Assembly: GCF_000423585.1 (NCBI RefSeq)
Contig: NZ_KE384054.1
Span: 202,664 to 260,171, forward strand
DNA: 57,508 nucleotides
Direction: 5' to 3'
From: Salinimicrobium xinjiangense DSM 19287
GTDB lineage: Bacteria; Bacteroidota; Bacteroidia; Flavobacteriales; Flavobacteriaceae
The position numbers were made by a program, and so were the translations under genes. Every line of letters starts with the position of its first letter. Position 1 is the first letter of the stretch. Under the pieces are notes generated by a model. It made no database searches and had not been told where the DNA came from. It saw only the letters and a list, made by a program, of their open reading frames with translations. Below are positions 19,378-28,787 of this stretch, in pieces.

Positions 19378-20178
19378 ATGAAAAGATTATTTTCAATTTT
19401 GGTAATCGCTACAATTATGGTGTTCGGAGCCGTAAATGTTAATGCGACTAATAACGTGAATGCCCTGCCGGCTACCATGATGAACTTCGTGCAGGATGAT
19501 GCTGAGGCTATGGCCGAGGAAGCAGAAACCGAAAGTGTAGGTTTTCATCAGGAGTTAAAAAGACGTTTTATTGAAGGTGGTCCCGGCTTTATGGGGATTG
19601 TTCTTCTTTGTTTGATCTTAGGTTTGGCGATTGCTATTGAAAGAATTATATACCTTAACCTTGCTACTACCAATACAAAGAAATTGGCACAGGATGTTGA
19701 GGATGCCCTTAACACCGGTGGAATTGAAGCTGCAAAGGATGTTTGTCGCAATACAAAAGGTCCTGTTGCTTCTATTTATTACCAGGGTCTGGACCGTGCC
19801 GATGAGGGAACTGAAGCTGCAGAAAAAGCAGTAGTTGCCTATGGTGGAGTTCAAATGGGTCTTTTGGAGAAAAACGTATCCTGGGTTTCTTTATTTATCG
19901 CTCTTGCACCTATGCTTGGGTTCATGGGAACGGTAATTGGTATGATCGAAGCCTTTGACAGAATTGAAGCAGCCGGAGATATGCAGCCTTCACTTGTTGC
20001 AGGAGGTATTAAGATCGCACTTCTTACTACGGTATTCGGTTTGATCGTGGCTATTATTCTTCAGATCTTCTACAACTATATCATCGCTAAGATCGACCGT
20101 ATCGTGAATGACATGGAAGATGCTTCTATCACTTTGATTGACATCCTTGTAGATTACAAGAACAAAAGAAGAGTATAA
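19378..20178 (+). CDS. exbB: MotA/TolQ/ExbB proton-channel protein
   Basis: The proton-channel subunit that energises TonB-dependent uptake. It has an N-terminal signal-like segment (FSILVIATIMVFGAVNVNA), uncommon in enterobacterial ExbB but usual in this phylum. The core carries a helix at about 65-85 (FMGIVLLCLILGLAIAIE) and the signature APMLGFMGTVIGMIEAFD near 178-195, followed by a third helix with LLTTVFGLIVAIILQI. It is followed by a small membrane protein and two ExbD genes with gaps under 25 bp, forming one operon starting 66 bp after tRNA-Ser. Confidence 0.92.
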   Translation: MKRLFSILVIATIMVFGAVNVNATNNVNALPATMMNFVQDDAEAMAEEAETESVGFHQELKRRFIEGGPGFMGIVLLCLILGLAIAIERIIYLNLATTNTKKLAQDVEDALNTGGIEAAKDVCRNTKGPVASIYYQGLDRADEGTEAAEKAVVAYGGVQMGLLEKNVSWVSLFIALAPMLGFMGTVIGMIEAFDRIEAAGDMQPSLVAGGIKIALLTTVFGLIVAIILQIFYNYIIAKIDRIVNDMEDASITLIDILVDYKNKRRV

Positions 20179-20197
20179 CAATTACCAATAATTTATT

Positions 20198-20635
20198 ATG
20201 ACCTTACATAAAATTTTAAAATATCTTGCGCTCGTCATTGGAGTGGTGGGCCTTATCCTTTGGGGAAGGGTTCTCATGGCCGGTGATGATGCTATAGAAA
20301 GTTCTGCCGACGTACAGGCGAGTGTGGTGACACCATTTCTTTATGTAGCATATCTGGTATTCGCTGTTATCGTTCTTCTTGTATTGTTCTTTGTTATTAA
20401 AGGATTGTTCTCAGGGAACATCAAAAGGACCCTAATAGCAGTAGGAGCGTTTCTTCTGGTTATCGTTGTGGCATATTTATTGACAGACGGTACAGAGACT
20501 CAGTTAAGTGATGGTACCATGTTATCGGCAAGTGCGAACCACTGGGTAGGTGCGGGTCTTGTGACCTTCTATATCCTTGCCTCTATTGCAATTTTGCTGA
20601 TGGTATTATCAGGAATAAGAAAACTTATAAAATAA
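20198..20635 (+). CDS. Four-helix membrane protein of the ExbB-ExbD operon
   Basis: A 145-residue protein with four predicted helices at roughly 8-28, 46-68, 77-95 and 117-140, and a short polar loop after helix three. No enzyme motif is present. It is embedded between exbB and the first exbD with gaps of 19 and 6 bp. That points to an accessory part of the energising complex, but its role is unknown. Confidence 0.85.
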   Translation: MTLHKILKYLALVIGVVGLILWGRVLMAGDDAIESSADVQASVVTPFLYVAYLVFAVIVLLVLFFVIKGLFSGNIKRTLIAVGAFLLVIVVAYLLTDGTETQLSDGTMLSASANHWVGAGLVTFYILASIAILLMVLSGIRKLIK

Positions 20636-20641
20636 ACTAGT

Positions 20642-21250
20642 ATGGCCAGACGATCCTCACCCGAAGTAAATGCCGGTTCCTTGGCCGACATCGCCTTCCT
20701 GTTATTGATCTTCTTTCTGGTGACTACAACTATTGAAACAGATAGTGGTATTAGCCGAAAGTTGCCACCAATGCAGGATGAAAATGTTGAACCCCCTGTT
20801 ATAAAAGAAAAGAATATTTTTCAGGTTATCGTTAACAGGAACAACGATTTGCTTGTTGAAGACGAGCTTATGGAGTTAAAAGACCTGAGATCTGCCGCTG
20901 TAGCCTTTTTGGACAATGGTGGAGGTGTTGGACCCGAAGCTTGTGATTATTGTCAGGGAGCAGGAGATCCTACCTCATCAGATAACCCGACTAAGGCCGT
21001 TATCATGTTGGTAAATGACAGGCAAACAGAGTATGGAACCTATATTGCAGTTCAAAATGAACTCGTAGGGGCTTATAATGAACTTCGTGATCGCTCTGCC
21101 CGAAGACTATTCGGAAAGTCATTTCAGCAAATGGAAGCTGACTTTAAAGACGTGAGATATACCGGCAACAAAGACAGGCTTAAAGAACAAATCGAACAAG
21201 TGAGGGATATGTGGCCTCAGAAGCTTTCTGAAGCAGATCCTAAAAACTAA
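20642..21250 (+). CDS. exbD: ExbD/TolR-family biopolymer transport protein (first copy)
   Basis: One of two ExbD-type subunits. The N terminus has the polar lead EVNAGSLADIAFLLLIFFLVTTT, where the conserved helix Asp is in LADIAFLL. The rest is a periplasmic domain. The 202-residue length is larger than the roughly 140 of E. coli ExbD: it carries an extra segment with ACDYCQGAGDPTSS (two cysteines), a feature to check for a disulfide or metal site. The 18-bp gap to the next exbD indicates co-expression. Confidence 0.9.
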   Translation: MARRSSPEVNAGSLADIAFLLLIFFLVTTTIETDSGISRKLPPMQDENVEPPVIKEKNIFQVIVNRNNDLLVEDELMELKDLRSAAVAFLDNGGGVGPEACDYCQGAGDPTSSDNPTKAVIMLVNDRQTEYGTYIAVQNELVGAYNELRDRSARRLFGKSFQQMEADFKDVRYTGNKDRLKEQIEQVRDMWPQKLSEADPKN

Positions 21251-21268
21251 TCGCGAAAAATATAGATT

Positions 21269-21751
21269 ATGGCAAAATTCAATAAGAAAAAGAGTAGTGA
21301 ACTGCCCGCGATCAATACTTCGTCTTTACCCGATATCGTCTTCATGTTACTTTTCTTCTTCATGGTGGCTACCGTAATGCGTCAGAATACTTTGAAAATT
21401 CAAAACGTATTACCTTATGCAGATCAGGTAGAGAAGTTAGATAAGAAGGACCTTGTGATGTACATATATGCCGGGAAACCAAGCCCAAGGTATAGACAAA
21501 GCTTTGGTTCTGAAGCACGTATTCAGCTAAACGATAATTTTGCGGAAGTATCCGATATTCAACAGTTTATCTATTCTGAAAGAGAATCGAAAAGAGAGGA
21601 GCTTGTTCCTTTCCTTACTACAGCACTCAAAGTTGACCATGAAACCAATATGGGGCTTGTATCCGATATCAAGCTGGAATTGAGAAAAGCTGAAGCGCTT
21701 AAGATCAATTATACCACCCGTACCGGTGATGTTGGACAAAACTTTGAATAA
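21269..21751 (+). CDS. exbD: ExbD/TolR-family biopolymer transport protein (second copy)
   Basis: A 160-residue ExbD paralogue. The sequence INTSSLPDIVFMLLFFFMVAT contains the proton-path Asp, followed by a periplasmic domain. It is the last gene of the exbB-orf-exbD-exbD operon and is followed by a clear terminator. Two different ExbD proteins per cluster are usual in Bacteroidota and could build a heteromeric pore. Confidence 0.9.
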   Translation: MAKFNKKKSSELPAINTSSLPDIVFMLLFFFMVATVMRQNTLKIQNVLPYADQVEKLDKKDLVMYIYAGKPSPRYRQSFGSEARIQLNDNFAEVSDIQQFIYSERESKREELVPFLTTALKVDHETNMGLVSDIKLELRKAEALKINYTTRTGDVGQNFE

Positions 21752-21773
21752 TAATTAATTCATTACTTATATA

Positions 21774-21808
21774 TCCCCTTTCAACTCTGTTGGAAGGGGA
21801 TTTTTTTT
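21774..21808 (+). terminator. Rho-independent terminator of the exbB-exbD operon
   Basis: TCCCCTT and AAGGGGA pair around a CAA/TTG inner stem, followed by eight T residues. Confidence 0.92.
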
Positions 21809-21849
21809 GAGGAAAAGTTCCTTTACCTTTATTCTCAATTATACTGCTT

Positions 21850-22557
21850 ATGAATCTCCTTCAAAAATGGCTTTTTTGCCTGCCCTTTCTTTTTCCGCTT
21901 TACAGTATGGCGCAGGAGGGAAACCCCGTTCCTCAGGTAACTGACAGTCTTTACAGGGAGGATCAGGTCTATATCGGAATAACCTACAATATCGTTACCG
22001 GACAACCTTCAGAAATCCAGAGTTCCCAGTTCTCCGGCGGCCTGCATTTAGGCTTTATCAGGGATATGCCTCTTAACGAAAGAAGAAATATCGCCCTGGG
22101 AGTTGGGTTGGGATGGTCAATAGATACCTACGGGCAGAATTTATTTGTGGGACGGCAAATCGATGGCGAAGGCAGTCGCTTTCAGGTTCTGGATAGGAAC
22201 CGGATAGATTTTGATGCCAACCGGTTTACAACGCAATCTATAGATGCTCCGCTGCAATTCCGATGGCGCACTTCCACACCCGATAGTTATAAATTCTGGA
22301 GGATCTACACCGGGCTTCGACCTGCCTATGTTTACCACTTCCAGTCAAAATTTGAGCAGGATGGGAATACCTACAGGGAGTCAGATATTCCGGAATTCGA
22401 AAGATTCCGTCTTGGGGCAACCTTCACCTTTGGATATAACACCTTTAATTTCAACTTCTACTACAGCCTTAATTCCTTCTTTAAAGATGTGGATTTAGAT
22501 GGGGAAAGTCTCGACTTAAGGACCTTTCAGGTGGGACTTATGTTCTACCTGCTATAA
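21850..22557 (+). CDS. porT: PorT-family outer-membrane protein (type IX secretion)
   Basis: A 235-residue exported beta-barrel protein. A signal peptide (LFCLPFLFPLYSMAQ) precedes the barrel. Its alternating strands and GGLHLGF, RNIALGVGLGWS, FRLGATFTFGYNTF pattern match the PorT/SprT family, required for the type IX secretion system that exports proteins with C-terminal sorting domains. Its place after the ExbB/ExbD operon agrees with proton-force-dependent secretion but may be coincidental. The identification rests on fold pattern and context. The 3' end overlaps the convergent gene by 6 nt. Confidence 0.7.
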   Translation: MNLLQKWLFCLPFLFPLYSMAQEGNPVPQVTDSLYREDQVYIGITYNIVTGQPSEIQSSQFSGGLHLGFIRDMPLNERRNIALGVGLGWSIDTYGQNLFVGRQIDGEGSRFQVLDRNRIDFDANRFTTQSIDAPLQFRWRTSTPDSYKFWRIYTGLRPAYVYHFQSKFEQDGNTYRESDIPEFERFRLGATFTFGYNTFNFNFYYSLNSFFKDVDLDGESLDLRTFQVGLMFYLL

Positions 22558-23157
22558 CCAGAAAAAGGCTGCAACCACCTGAGGTAGCAGCCCAACAACA
22601 AAGCCTAATGCAAGTTCTTTCATCGAATGAGCGTTGAAATGTAGTCTGGAAGAAGCGGTGAGGCCGGTAATAGCAACCAGGAAGCTTACCGTATAGATCA
22701 GGTTCAGATCAAAGTGCAGACTAAGGAATATCACAAATAATGTTATTCCGCCGAGTCCGGTCATGTGAAGACTGGCCTTTATACCTGCAAAGAGGAGAAG
22801 AAGTCCCAGCAGGGTGGAAACCATTATTCCTAAGAAAAAATAGTACAATTCGGGATAATCAAACGAATTGAGCACGTACTTTAGAATGATGAAAATAAGC
22901 CCGGCATAAAAGAGCAAGGGCCATTTTCTTTCCCTGATCTCCTTCATTAGGTGGTCACTTACTTTTCCCAGAGTTTTTAGCATAAAAAAATAAACCACCG
23001 GAATAAAGATCGTCATGATAGCTATAGCCAATACTTTGGCTTTTACAATATCCAGGGGAAAAAAACGCGGTGTAACAAGGAAATAGATTAAAGTGCCGGC
23101 AATTGGCATCCAAATGGGATGAAAAAGGTAGGAGGCAGTCTTGAGCAGGATCTTCAT
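22552..23157 (-). CDS. PAP2-like integral membrane protein
   Basis: A 201-residue protein with about six helices. Towards the C terminus, KASLHMTGLGG and SSRLHFNAHSMKELALGF sit where lipid phosphatases of the PAP2 superfamily have PSGH and SRxxxxxHxxxD, so it looks like a divergent PAP2 relative. The second His is kept but the following Asp is Glu or missing, so activity is doubtful. It is coupled to rpoN: its start overlaps the rpoN stop by one base. Confidence 0.65.
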   Translation of the reverse strand: MKILLKTASYLFHPIWMPIAGTLIYFLVTPRFFPLDIVKAKVLAIAIMTIFIPVVYFFMLKTLGKVSDHLMKEIRERKWPLLFYAGLIFIILKYVLNSFDYPELYYFFLGIMVSTLLGLLLLFAGIKASLHMTGLGGITLFVIFLSLHFDLNLIYTVSFLVAITGLTASSRLHFNAHSMKELALGFVVGLLPQVVAAFFWL

Positions 23158-24617
23158 TAAATCTCTTTGCGTAGCCGTGCTACAGGAATGTCCAGTTGCT
23201 CCCTGTATTTCGCTACGGTACGTCGTGCTATGGGATAACCCTTTTCCTTTAGCATCTTCGCCAGCTTCTCATCTGTGAGAGGTTTTCTTTTATTTTCATC
23301 TTCTATGGTCATCTCCAGGATCTTTTTTATCTCCCTGGTAGATACATCTTCTCCCTGGTCATTCTTCATAGACTCAGAAAAGAAATCTTTGATGAGTTTG
23401 GTGCCGTATGGAGTATCTACATACTTGCTGTTAGCTACTCTGGACACAGTGGAAACATCCATATCGATCTCGTCGGCAATGTCTTTAAGGATCATGGGTT
23501 TCAGATTGCGTTCATCACCGGTGAGAAAAAATTCTTTCTGGTAATTCATGATAGCACTCATTGTCACAAAAAGGGTGGTTTGGCGCTGTTTAATAGCCTC
23601 AATGAACCATTTCGCCGCATCGAGTTTTTGTTTGATAAACATCACAGCATCCTTCTGAGCCCTTGATTTCTCTTTGGATTCTTTATAGCCTTTGAGCATT
23701 TCGCTGTAATCTTTGGAAACGTGCATTTCGGGCGCATTACGTCCATTCAGACTTAATTCCAGCTCCCCGTCTACAATTTTTATTGTGAAGTCGGGGATCA
23801 CATGTTCGACAGCCCGGGTATTGCCTGCATAGGCACCGCCGGGTTTGGGATTAAGATGTTCAATGACATCAATAGCATCCCTAAGATCATCTTCAGAAAT
23901 ATCGTGCTTGGAAAGCAGCTTCTGGTAATGCTTTTTGCTGAACTGGTCAAAAGACCTTTCAATAATATCTTTTGCGAGACTTACCTGCCTCGTTTGTTCC
24001 TTCCGGTTAAGTTGGATAAGGAGGCACTCCTGAAGGTTTCTGGCTCCCACTCCTGCAGGATCAAGCTCATGAACATGCTTTAATACCCTTTCTACCGTAG
24101 GTTCATCTGTATAAACATTCTGTGTGAAAGCAAGATCATCCACGATGTCCTGGACGGTTCTTCTTATATAACCGCTTTCATCCACACTTCCCACCAGGAA
24201 TTCTGCAATTTCTTTTTCAGATTCGCTCAGGCGAAGCGTGCTTAATTGAGTCTTCAAATATTGGGTAAAGGATGTGCCCGATGCGTATGGCACCTGGCGA
24301 TCTTCATCATCTGCACTGTAATTATTTGCCTGAAGGCGGTAACTGGGAATTTCGTCGTCGCTCAGATATTCATCAACATCTATATCGGCTTCAATAGACT
24401 CATTGCCGGGATCATCGTCCTGGTAGTCGTCTGTCTCATATTCCTCCTCGTAGTCATCTTTCTCTTCCTTGCCTCCTTCCAGGGCAGGATTCTCTTCCAT
24501 CTCCTGTTTAAGCCGCTGCTCAAAAGCCTGGGTAGGCAACTGAATAAGCTTCATCAGCTGGATTTGCTGAGGAGAGAGCTTTTGAGACAATTTTAAATTT
24601 AACTGCTGTTTTAGCAT
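23157..24617 (-). CDS. rpoN: RNA polymerase sigma-54 factor
   Basis: Directs RNA polymerase to -24/-12 promoters that need AAA+ activators. Region I is seen at the N terminus (QKLSPQQIQLMKLIQLP). An acidic region II follows at about 45-85 (repeated E, D and Y residues), then the core-binding domain, a helix-turn-helix (DIADEIDMDVSTVSRVANSKYV) and the RpoN box ARRTVAKYRE at about 464-473. The length is 486 residues, as expected. No activator of sigma-54 is encoded in this window. Confidence 0.96.
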   Translation of the reverse strand: MLKQQLNLKLSQKLSPQQIQLMKLIQLPTQAFEQRLKQEMEENPALEGGKEEKDDYEEEYETDDYQDDDPGNESIEADIDVDEYLSDDEIPSYRLQANNYSADDEDRQVPYASGTSFTQYLKTQLSTLRLSESEKEIAEFLVGSVDESGYIRRTVQDIVDDLAFTQNVYTDEPTVERVLKHVHELDPAGVGARNLQECLLIQLNRKEQTRQVSLAKDIIERSFDQFSKKHYQKLLSKHDISEDDLRDAIDVIEHLNPKPGGAYAGNTRAVEHVIPDFTIKIVDGELELSLNGRNAPEMHVSKDYSEMLKGYKESKEKSRAQKDAVMFIKQKLDAAKWFIEAIKQRQTTLFVTMSAIMNYQKEFFLTGDERNLKPMILKDIADEIDMDVSTVSRVANSKYVDTPYGTKLIKDFFSESMKNDQGEDVSTREIKKILEMTIEDENKRKPLTDEKLAKMLKEKGYPIARRTVAKYREQLDIPVARLRKEI

Positions 24618-24642
24618 ATAATTTTGGCTTTGTATAAAAATA

Positions 24643-24682
24643 AAAAAAACAATCTACAAACGTAAAAGATCGCAGATTGTTT
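24643..24682 (-). terminator. Rho-independent terminator of asnS
   Basis: On the minus strand AACAATCT and AGATTGTT pair across a 16-nt loop and are followed by TTTTTTTTA. It lies between asnS and rpoN. Confidence 0.75.
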
Positions 24683-24708
24683 ATGACTACTTTAGGATGT
24701 GATTCCGT

Positions 24709-26151
24709 TTAGAACTCTGCGTTGAGCGGAGTTCTTGGGTAAGGTATTACATCTCTTATGTTGCCCATTCCTGTGGCAAATTGTACCAGTCTTTCAAATC
24801 CTAATCCAAAACCACTGTGAACACAGGTACCAAATCTGCGTGTGTCGAGATACCACCATAGTTCCTTTTCATCGATCCCGAGTGCCTGCATTTTCTTTTG
24901 CAGCACTTCAAGACGCTCTTCTCTCTGAGAACCTCCAACGATCTCTCCGATTCCCGGGAACAGGATATCCATTGCCCGTACCGTCTTTCCGTCTTCATTT
25001 AAACGCATATAAAAGGCTTTTATGTTGGCAGGATAATCAAAAAGAATAACAGGACATTTAAAATGCTTCTCTACAAGATAACGCTCATGTTCACTTTGCA
25101 GGTCGGCACCCCATTCCTCAATGATATAATTGAACTTCTTCTTTTTATTCGGTTTTGAATTTTTCAGGATATCAATGGCTTCGCTATAGCTTACTCTCTT
25201 AAAGTTGTTTTCAATAACGAATTTGAGCTTATCTGTAAGTCTCATCGGACTTCTTTCGGCTTCAGGTTTTGTTTTATCCTCATTGGCCAGTCTCTCCTCC
25301 AAAAATGCAAGATCATCCTTACAGTTATCCAGGATATACTTAAGTACATATTTGATGAATTCCTCGGCGATATCCATATTTCCGGCGAGGTCACAGAAAG
25401 CCATTTCGGGCTCTACCATCCAGAATTCAGCAAGGTGACGGGAAGTATTGGAATTTTCTGCTCTAAAAGTAGGACCAAAAGTATATACCTGCCCCAATCC
25501 CAGCGCATAGGTTTCTGCCTCCAGTTGCCCGGATACTGTGAGATTGGTTTCCTTTCCAAAGAAATCCTCGCTAAAATCTACAGATCCGTCTTCCTTTTTA
25601 GGTACGTTGTCCAGATCAAATGAAGTCACCCTGAACATTTCTCCTGCCCCTTCTGCATCACTTCCGGTAATGATAGGAGTGTTTACATAATGGAAGTTGT
25701 TCTGCTGGAAATAGCTGTGAACAGCAAAGGCTAACTTAGACCTGAGTCGCATCACTGCTCCAAAAGTATTTGTACGCACCCTTAGATGTGCCTGTTCCCT
25801 GAGTTTTTCAAAAGAATGTCTCTTTGGGGAAAGGATTGTAAGTTTTACTTCTTCAGGATCTGCATCTCCAAGGATCTCCACAGAATTTGCCTGGATCTCC
25901 ACATTTTGTCCGCTTCCAAGACTCTCTGTCAGCGTACCGGTGACCTTAATGGCAGCACCTACAGTAATGCGTCTTAGAACCGACTCGTTCATCTTCTCAT
26001 AATCTACAACACATTGCAGGTTATTAATGGTTGAACCGTCATTTAGGGCAATAAAACGATTACTCCTAAAAGAGCGAACCCATCCCTTAACCTCTACTTC
26101 CTGTAAATATTTAGTGCTTTTTAAAAGTTCTGCGACTTTTCCTGTGATCAT
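24709..26151 (-). CDS. asnS: Asparaginyl-tRNA synthetase
   Basis: Charges tRNA-Asn, class II. The N-terminal OB-fold anticodon-binding domain has VEVKGWVRSFRSNRFIALNDG. The catalytic domain shows motif 2 (FGPTFRAENSNTSRHLAEFWMVEPEMAF region) and motif 3 (GFGLGFERLVQFATGM). Asn specificity rather than Asp is supported by the EFWMVEPEMAF variant. The length of 480 residues is typical. Confidence 0.95.
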   Translation of the reverse strand: MITGKVAELLKSTKYLQEVEVKGWVRSFRSNRFIALNDGSTINNLQCVVDYEKMNESVLRRITVGAAIKVTGTLTESLGSGQNVEIQANSVEILGDADPEEVKLTILSPKRHSFEKLREQAHLRVRTNTFGAVMRLRSKLAFAVHSYFQQNNFHYVNTPIITGSDAEGAGEMFRVTSFDLDNVPKKEDGSVDFSEDFFGKETNLTVSGQLEAETYALGLGQVYTFGPTFRAENSNTSRHLAEFWMVEPEMAFCDLAGNMDIAEEFIKYVLKYILDNCKDDLAFLEERLANEDKTKPEAERSPMRLTDKLKFVIENNFKRVSYSEAIDILKNSKPNKKKKFNYIIEEWGADLQSEHERYLVEKHFKCPVILFDYPANIKAFYMRLNEDGKTVRAMDILFPGIGEIVGGSQREERLEVLQKKMQALGIDEKELWWYLDTRRFGTCVHSGFGLGFERLVQFATGMGNIRDVIPYPRTPLNAEF

Positions 26152-26170
26152 TTCAGTTGAATTTGGAGAG

Positions 26171-26201
26171 CAAAGATAATTTTTCCCTTCATGCCTTACA
26201 A
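26171..26201 (-). promoter_or_regulatory. Promoter of asnS
   Basis: On the minus strand TTG (26199-26201) and TATCTTTG (26171-26178) are separated by 20 nt. This fits the flavobacterial consensus; the element ends about 20 nt before the start codon. Confidence 0.65.
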
Positions 26202-26243
26202 GTAATTCAACAGGGCTTACTGCGGAAAAATACCTGTCAAAAA

Positions 26244-28682
26244 TTACATTTTTGGATCCTCTGAATTTTCGTCATCCTCAGACTCATCTTCTGCCGGGAG
26301 AATATTGATTGCAGGCTCTCTAAGTACCTCTTTATTGGCGATCTCTTTCTGAAGGGAAAGCAGTAGCGCCGGAAGCAGCAAAAGGTTAGAAAGCATCGCA
26401 AATAACAGGGTGGCAGAGACCAGTCCTCCCAGAGCTACCGTGCCGCCAAAGCTACTTATCATGAATACCGAGAAGCCGAAGAAAAGGACTATGGAGGTGT
26501 AAAACATACTCACCCCGGTTTCCCGAAGTGCTGCATATACAGATCTTTTGACCTTCCAGTTGTTTGCCTTTAGTTCCTGCCTGTACTTCGCCAGGAAGTG
26601 AATGGTGTCATCCACAGAGATCCCAAAGGCAATACTAAACACCAGGATAGTAGAGGGTTTTATTGGAACCCCAAGATATCCCATCATGCCCGCAGTCACC
26701 AGCAGGGGTAAAAGATTGGGAATAAGAGATATCAGGATCATTTTAAATGATCTGAACATCCATGCCATGAGAAGCGCGATTAGGAAAATTGCAAGGCTCA
26801 GGGAAATGATAAGATTCCGCACAAGATAGGTGGTGCCTTTTTGAAAAATAAGGGCCTTTCCTGTCATTTCCACATTGAAACGATCTTCAGGAAAGATCTC
26901 GTAGATCCGGGGCCAGAGATCTGCTTCGATCTCTTCCATTTCGCGGGTGCCAATATCTTTCATGAAGGTAGTCATTCGTGCGTACCTTCCCGTGCTGTCC
27001 ACAAAGGAAGTGAGCAGGTTGTCTCCGGTACCGTCTAAGCTTTGAGCATAGGGTAAAATAAAGGTTTGCTCCTGGGAGGTGGGAAGCTGGTAATAATCTG
27101 GATTTCCATTATAGTAGGCCTGTTTGGCATACTTCACCAGGTTTACAATTGATAGTGGAGGCGACAGCTGCTTCTCTTGTTTAATAAGTTCCTGAAGTTC
27201 CTCCATTTTGCGCAGGGTAGGCAATTTCATTACCCCTTTTTCCCGTTGTGTATCAATAAGGATCTCAAGGGGCATTACGCCATCAAATTCTTCTTCAAAA
27301 AATTCAATATCCTGGAAGAATTCTGCCTTCTGCGGCATATCTTCCAAAAGACTACCAGAGATTCTTATCGTATAGATCCCTATAATACTGGCCACCAGTA
27401 AAAGGATAGCTGTAAAAAATATGCTGATGCGGTGATGTTTCACCATACGTTCCATCCAGTTGACAAAACCATTGATCCATCTTTTATTCAGATGCTTGAG
27501 ATGCTTTTCCCGAGGCACATTCATATAACTGTAAATGATAGGGATAATGAGCAGGCTCAGAATAAAGATTACAATGATATTAATAGAGGCAACAGTACCG
27601 AATTCCTGGAGTAGGGTGCTTTCGGTTAGAATAAAAGTAGCAAAGCCCGAAGCAGTGGTAAGATTGGTGAGCAAAGTAGCATTTCCTACTTTAGTGATCA
27701 CCCGCTGCAGGGATTTCGCCTGATTCCCGTGTTTCTTTATCTCCTGCTGGTATTTGTTGATAAGGAAGATACAGTTGGGAATTCCTATCACAATTATCAA
27801 CGGAGGAATAATGGCTGTAAGTACTGTAATTTCATAATGCAGCAGCCCAAGGATCCCAAAAGCCCACATCACTCCAATTATTACCGTGATCATGGAGATC
27901 ACCGTTGCTCTTATACTTCTGAAAAAGAAGAAAAAGATGAAGGAGGTGACAAGTAAAGCTGCTCCAATGAACAGCCCTATCTCATCAATGATGCTCTGGG
28001 CATTGAGAGTGCGTATATAAGGCATTCCGGAAACATAGACATTCATCCCATATTCCTGTTCAAATGCTTCTACCAATGGGATCAGTTCGTTTACTACAAA
28101 CTGTTTTCTTTTTCCGGTGTTGACGATCTCCTTATCAAGATATACCGCGGTTTGAACAGTATTGGAATGCCTGCTGTAAACCAATCCTTCATAAAAAGGG
28201 AGCCGGTTAAATAACTCCTCCCGGTATCCTGCCAGTTGAAGGCTGTCCGGTTGCTCTTCATGTATGAGAGGCACCATCTCAAATCTTGGAGGATCTTCGA
28301 ATTTCTGAAGTTTTTGCAGATCTCCGACAGAGACTGTGAAATCAATTTCAGGATAGGCCTTTAACTGACTTGAAAGCTTGTGCCATCCCATGAACTTTTC
28401 CGGAGTGAAAAGCTCCGGATCATTTACAGCAAGTACAATTACATTACCCTCTTCTCCAAACTTGTTCAGGAAAGCCTGGTACTGGAGGTTAATAGGGTCA
28501 TCATCGGGCAGCAAATTAGCTTCAGTGAAAGAGAACCTCATGTTCTTCCATTGAGAACCGAGAAAAATGGTGCAGGCGGCTATTAAGATCAGGATAAGTA
28601 TCCTGTTTCTTAGAATAGTTCGTGCAACCGTATTCCAGAATTCGAAGCCGAGGAATTTTGACATGGAAGAGTTTTGCTGCAA
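26244..28682 (-). CDS. RND-superfamily exporter (MMPL/sterol-sensing-domain type)
   Basis: An 812-residue inner-membrane protein with the two-fold RND topology: one helix, a large exterior loop, a five-helix block (ITVLTAIIPPLIIVIGIPNCIFLI), and then the same arrangement again (SIAFGISVDDTIHFLAKYRQEL). The second block keeps the acidic pair of the proton path (VDDTIHF). It lacks the AcrB porter signatures and has no adaptor or channel gene nearby, so it is likely to act on a lipid or hydrophobic substrate. The C terminus is strongly acidic (DESEDDENSED). Confidence 0.88.
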   Translation of the reverse strand: MQQNSSMSKFLGFEFWNTVARTILRNRILILILIAACTIFLGSQWKNMRFSFTEANLLPDDDPINLQYQAFLNKFGEEGNVIVLAVNDPELFTPEKFMGWHKLSSQLKAYPEIDFTVSVGDLQKLQKFEDPPRFEMVPLIHEEQPDSLQLAGYREELFNRLPFYEGLVYSRHSNTVQTAVYLDKEIVNTGKRKQFVVNELIPLVEAFEQEYGMNVYVSGMPYIRTLNAQSIIDEIGLFIGAALLVTSFIFFFFFRSIRATVISMITVIIGVMWAFGILGLLHYEITVLTAIIPPLIIVIGIPNCIFLINKYQQEIKKHGNQAKSLQRVITKVGNATLLTNLTTASGFATFILTESTLLQEFGTVASINIIVIFILSLLIIPIIYSYMNVPREKHLKHLNKRWINGFVNWMERMVKHHRISIFFTAILLLVASIIGIYTIRISGSLLEDMPQKAEFFQDIEFFEEEFDGVMPLEILIDTQREKGVMKLPTLRKMEELQELIKQEKQLSPPLSIVNLVKYAKQAYYNGNPDYYQLPTSQEQTFILPYAQSLDGTGDNLLTSFVDSTGRYARMTTFMKDIGTREMEEIEADLWPRIYEIFPEDRFNVEMTGKALIFQKGTTYLVRNLIISLSLAIFLIALLMAWMFRSFKMILISLIPNLLPLLVTAGMMGYLGVPIKPSTILVFSIAFGISVDDTIHFLAKYRQELKANNWKVKRSVYAALRETGVSMFYTSIVLFFGFSVFMISSFGGTVALGGLVSATLLFAMLSNLLLLPALLLSLQKEIANKEVLREPAINILPAEDESEDDENSEDPKM

Positions 28683-28730
28683 AGGTAAAAAAGCATCCCT
28701 ATTTTATCCAGTGGCGTGGCCTGGGAAAAG

Positions 28731-28762
28731 GGCAAAAAAAAGCGGCTTTTCGGCCGCTTTTT
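28731..28762 (-). terminator. Rho-independent terminator of frr
   Basis: AAGCGGC and GCCGCTT (28740-28759) pair around a TTTTCG loop, with T-rich tracts on both sides in the minus orientation. Confidence 0.88.
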
Positions 28763-28787
28763 GGATAACTATATAAGACCGGTACGA

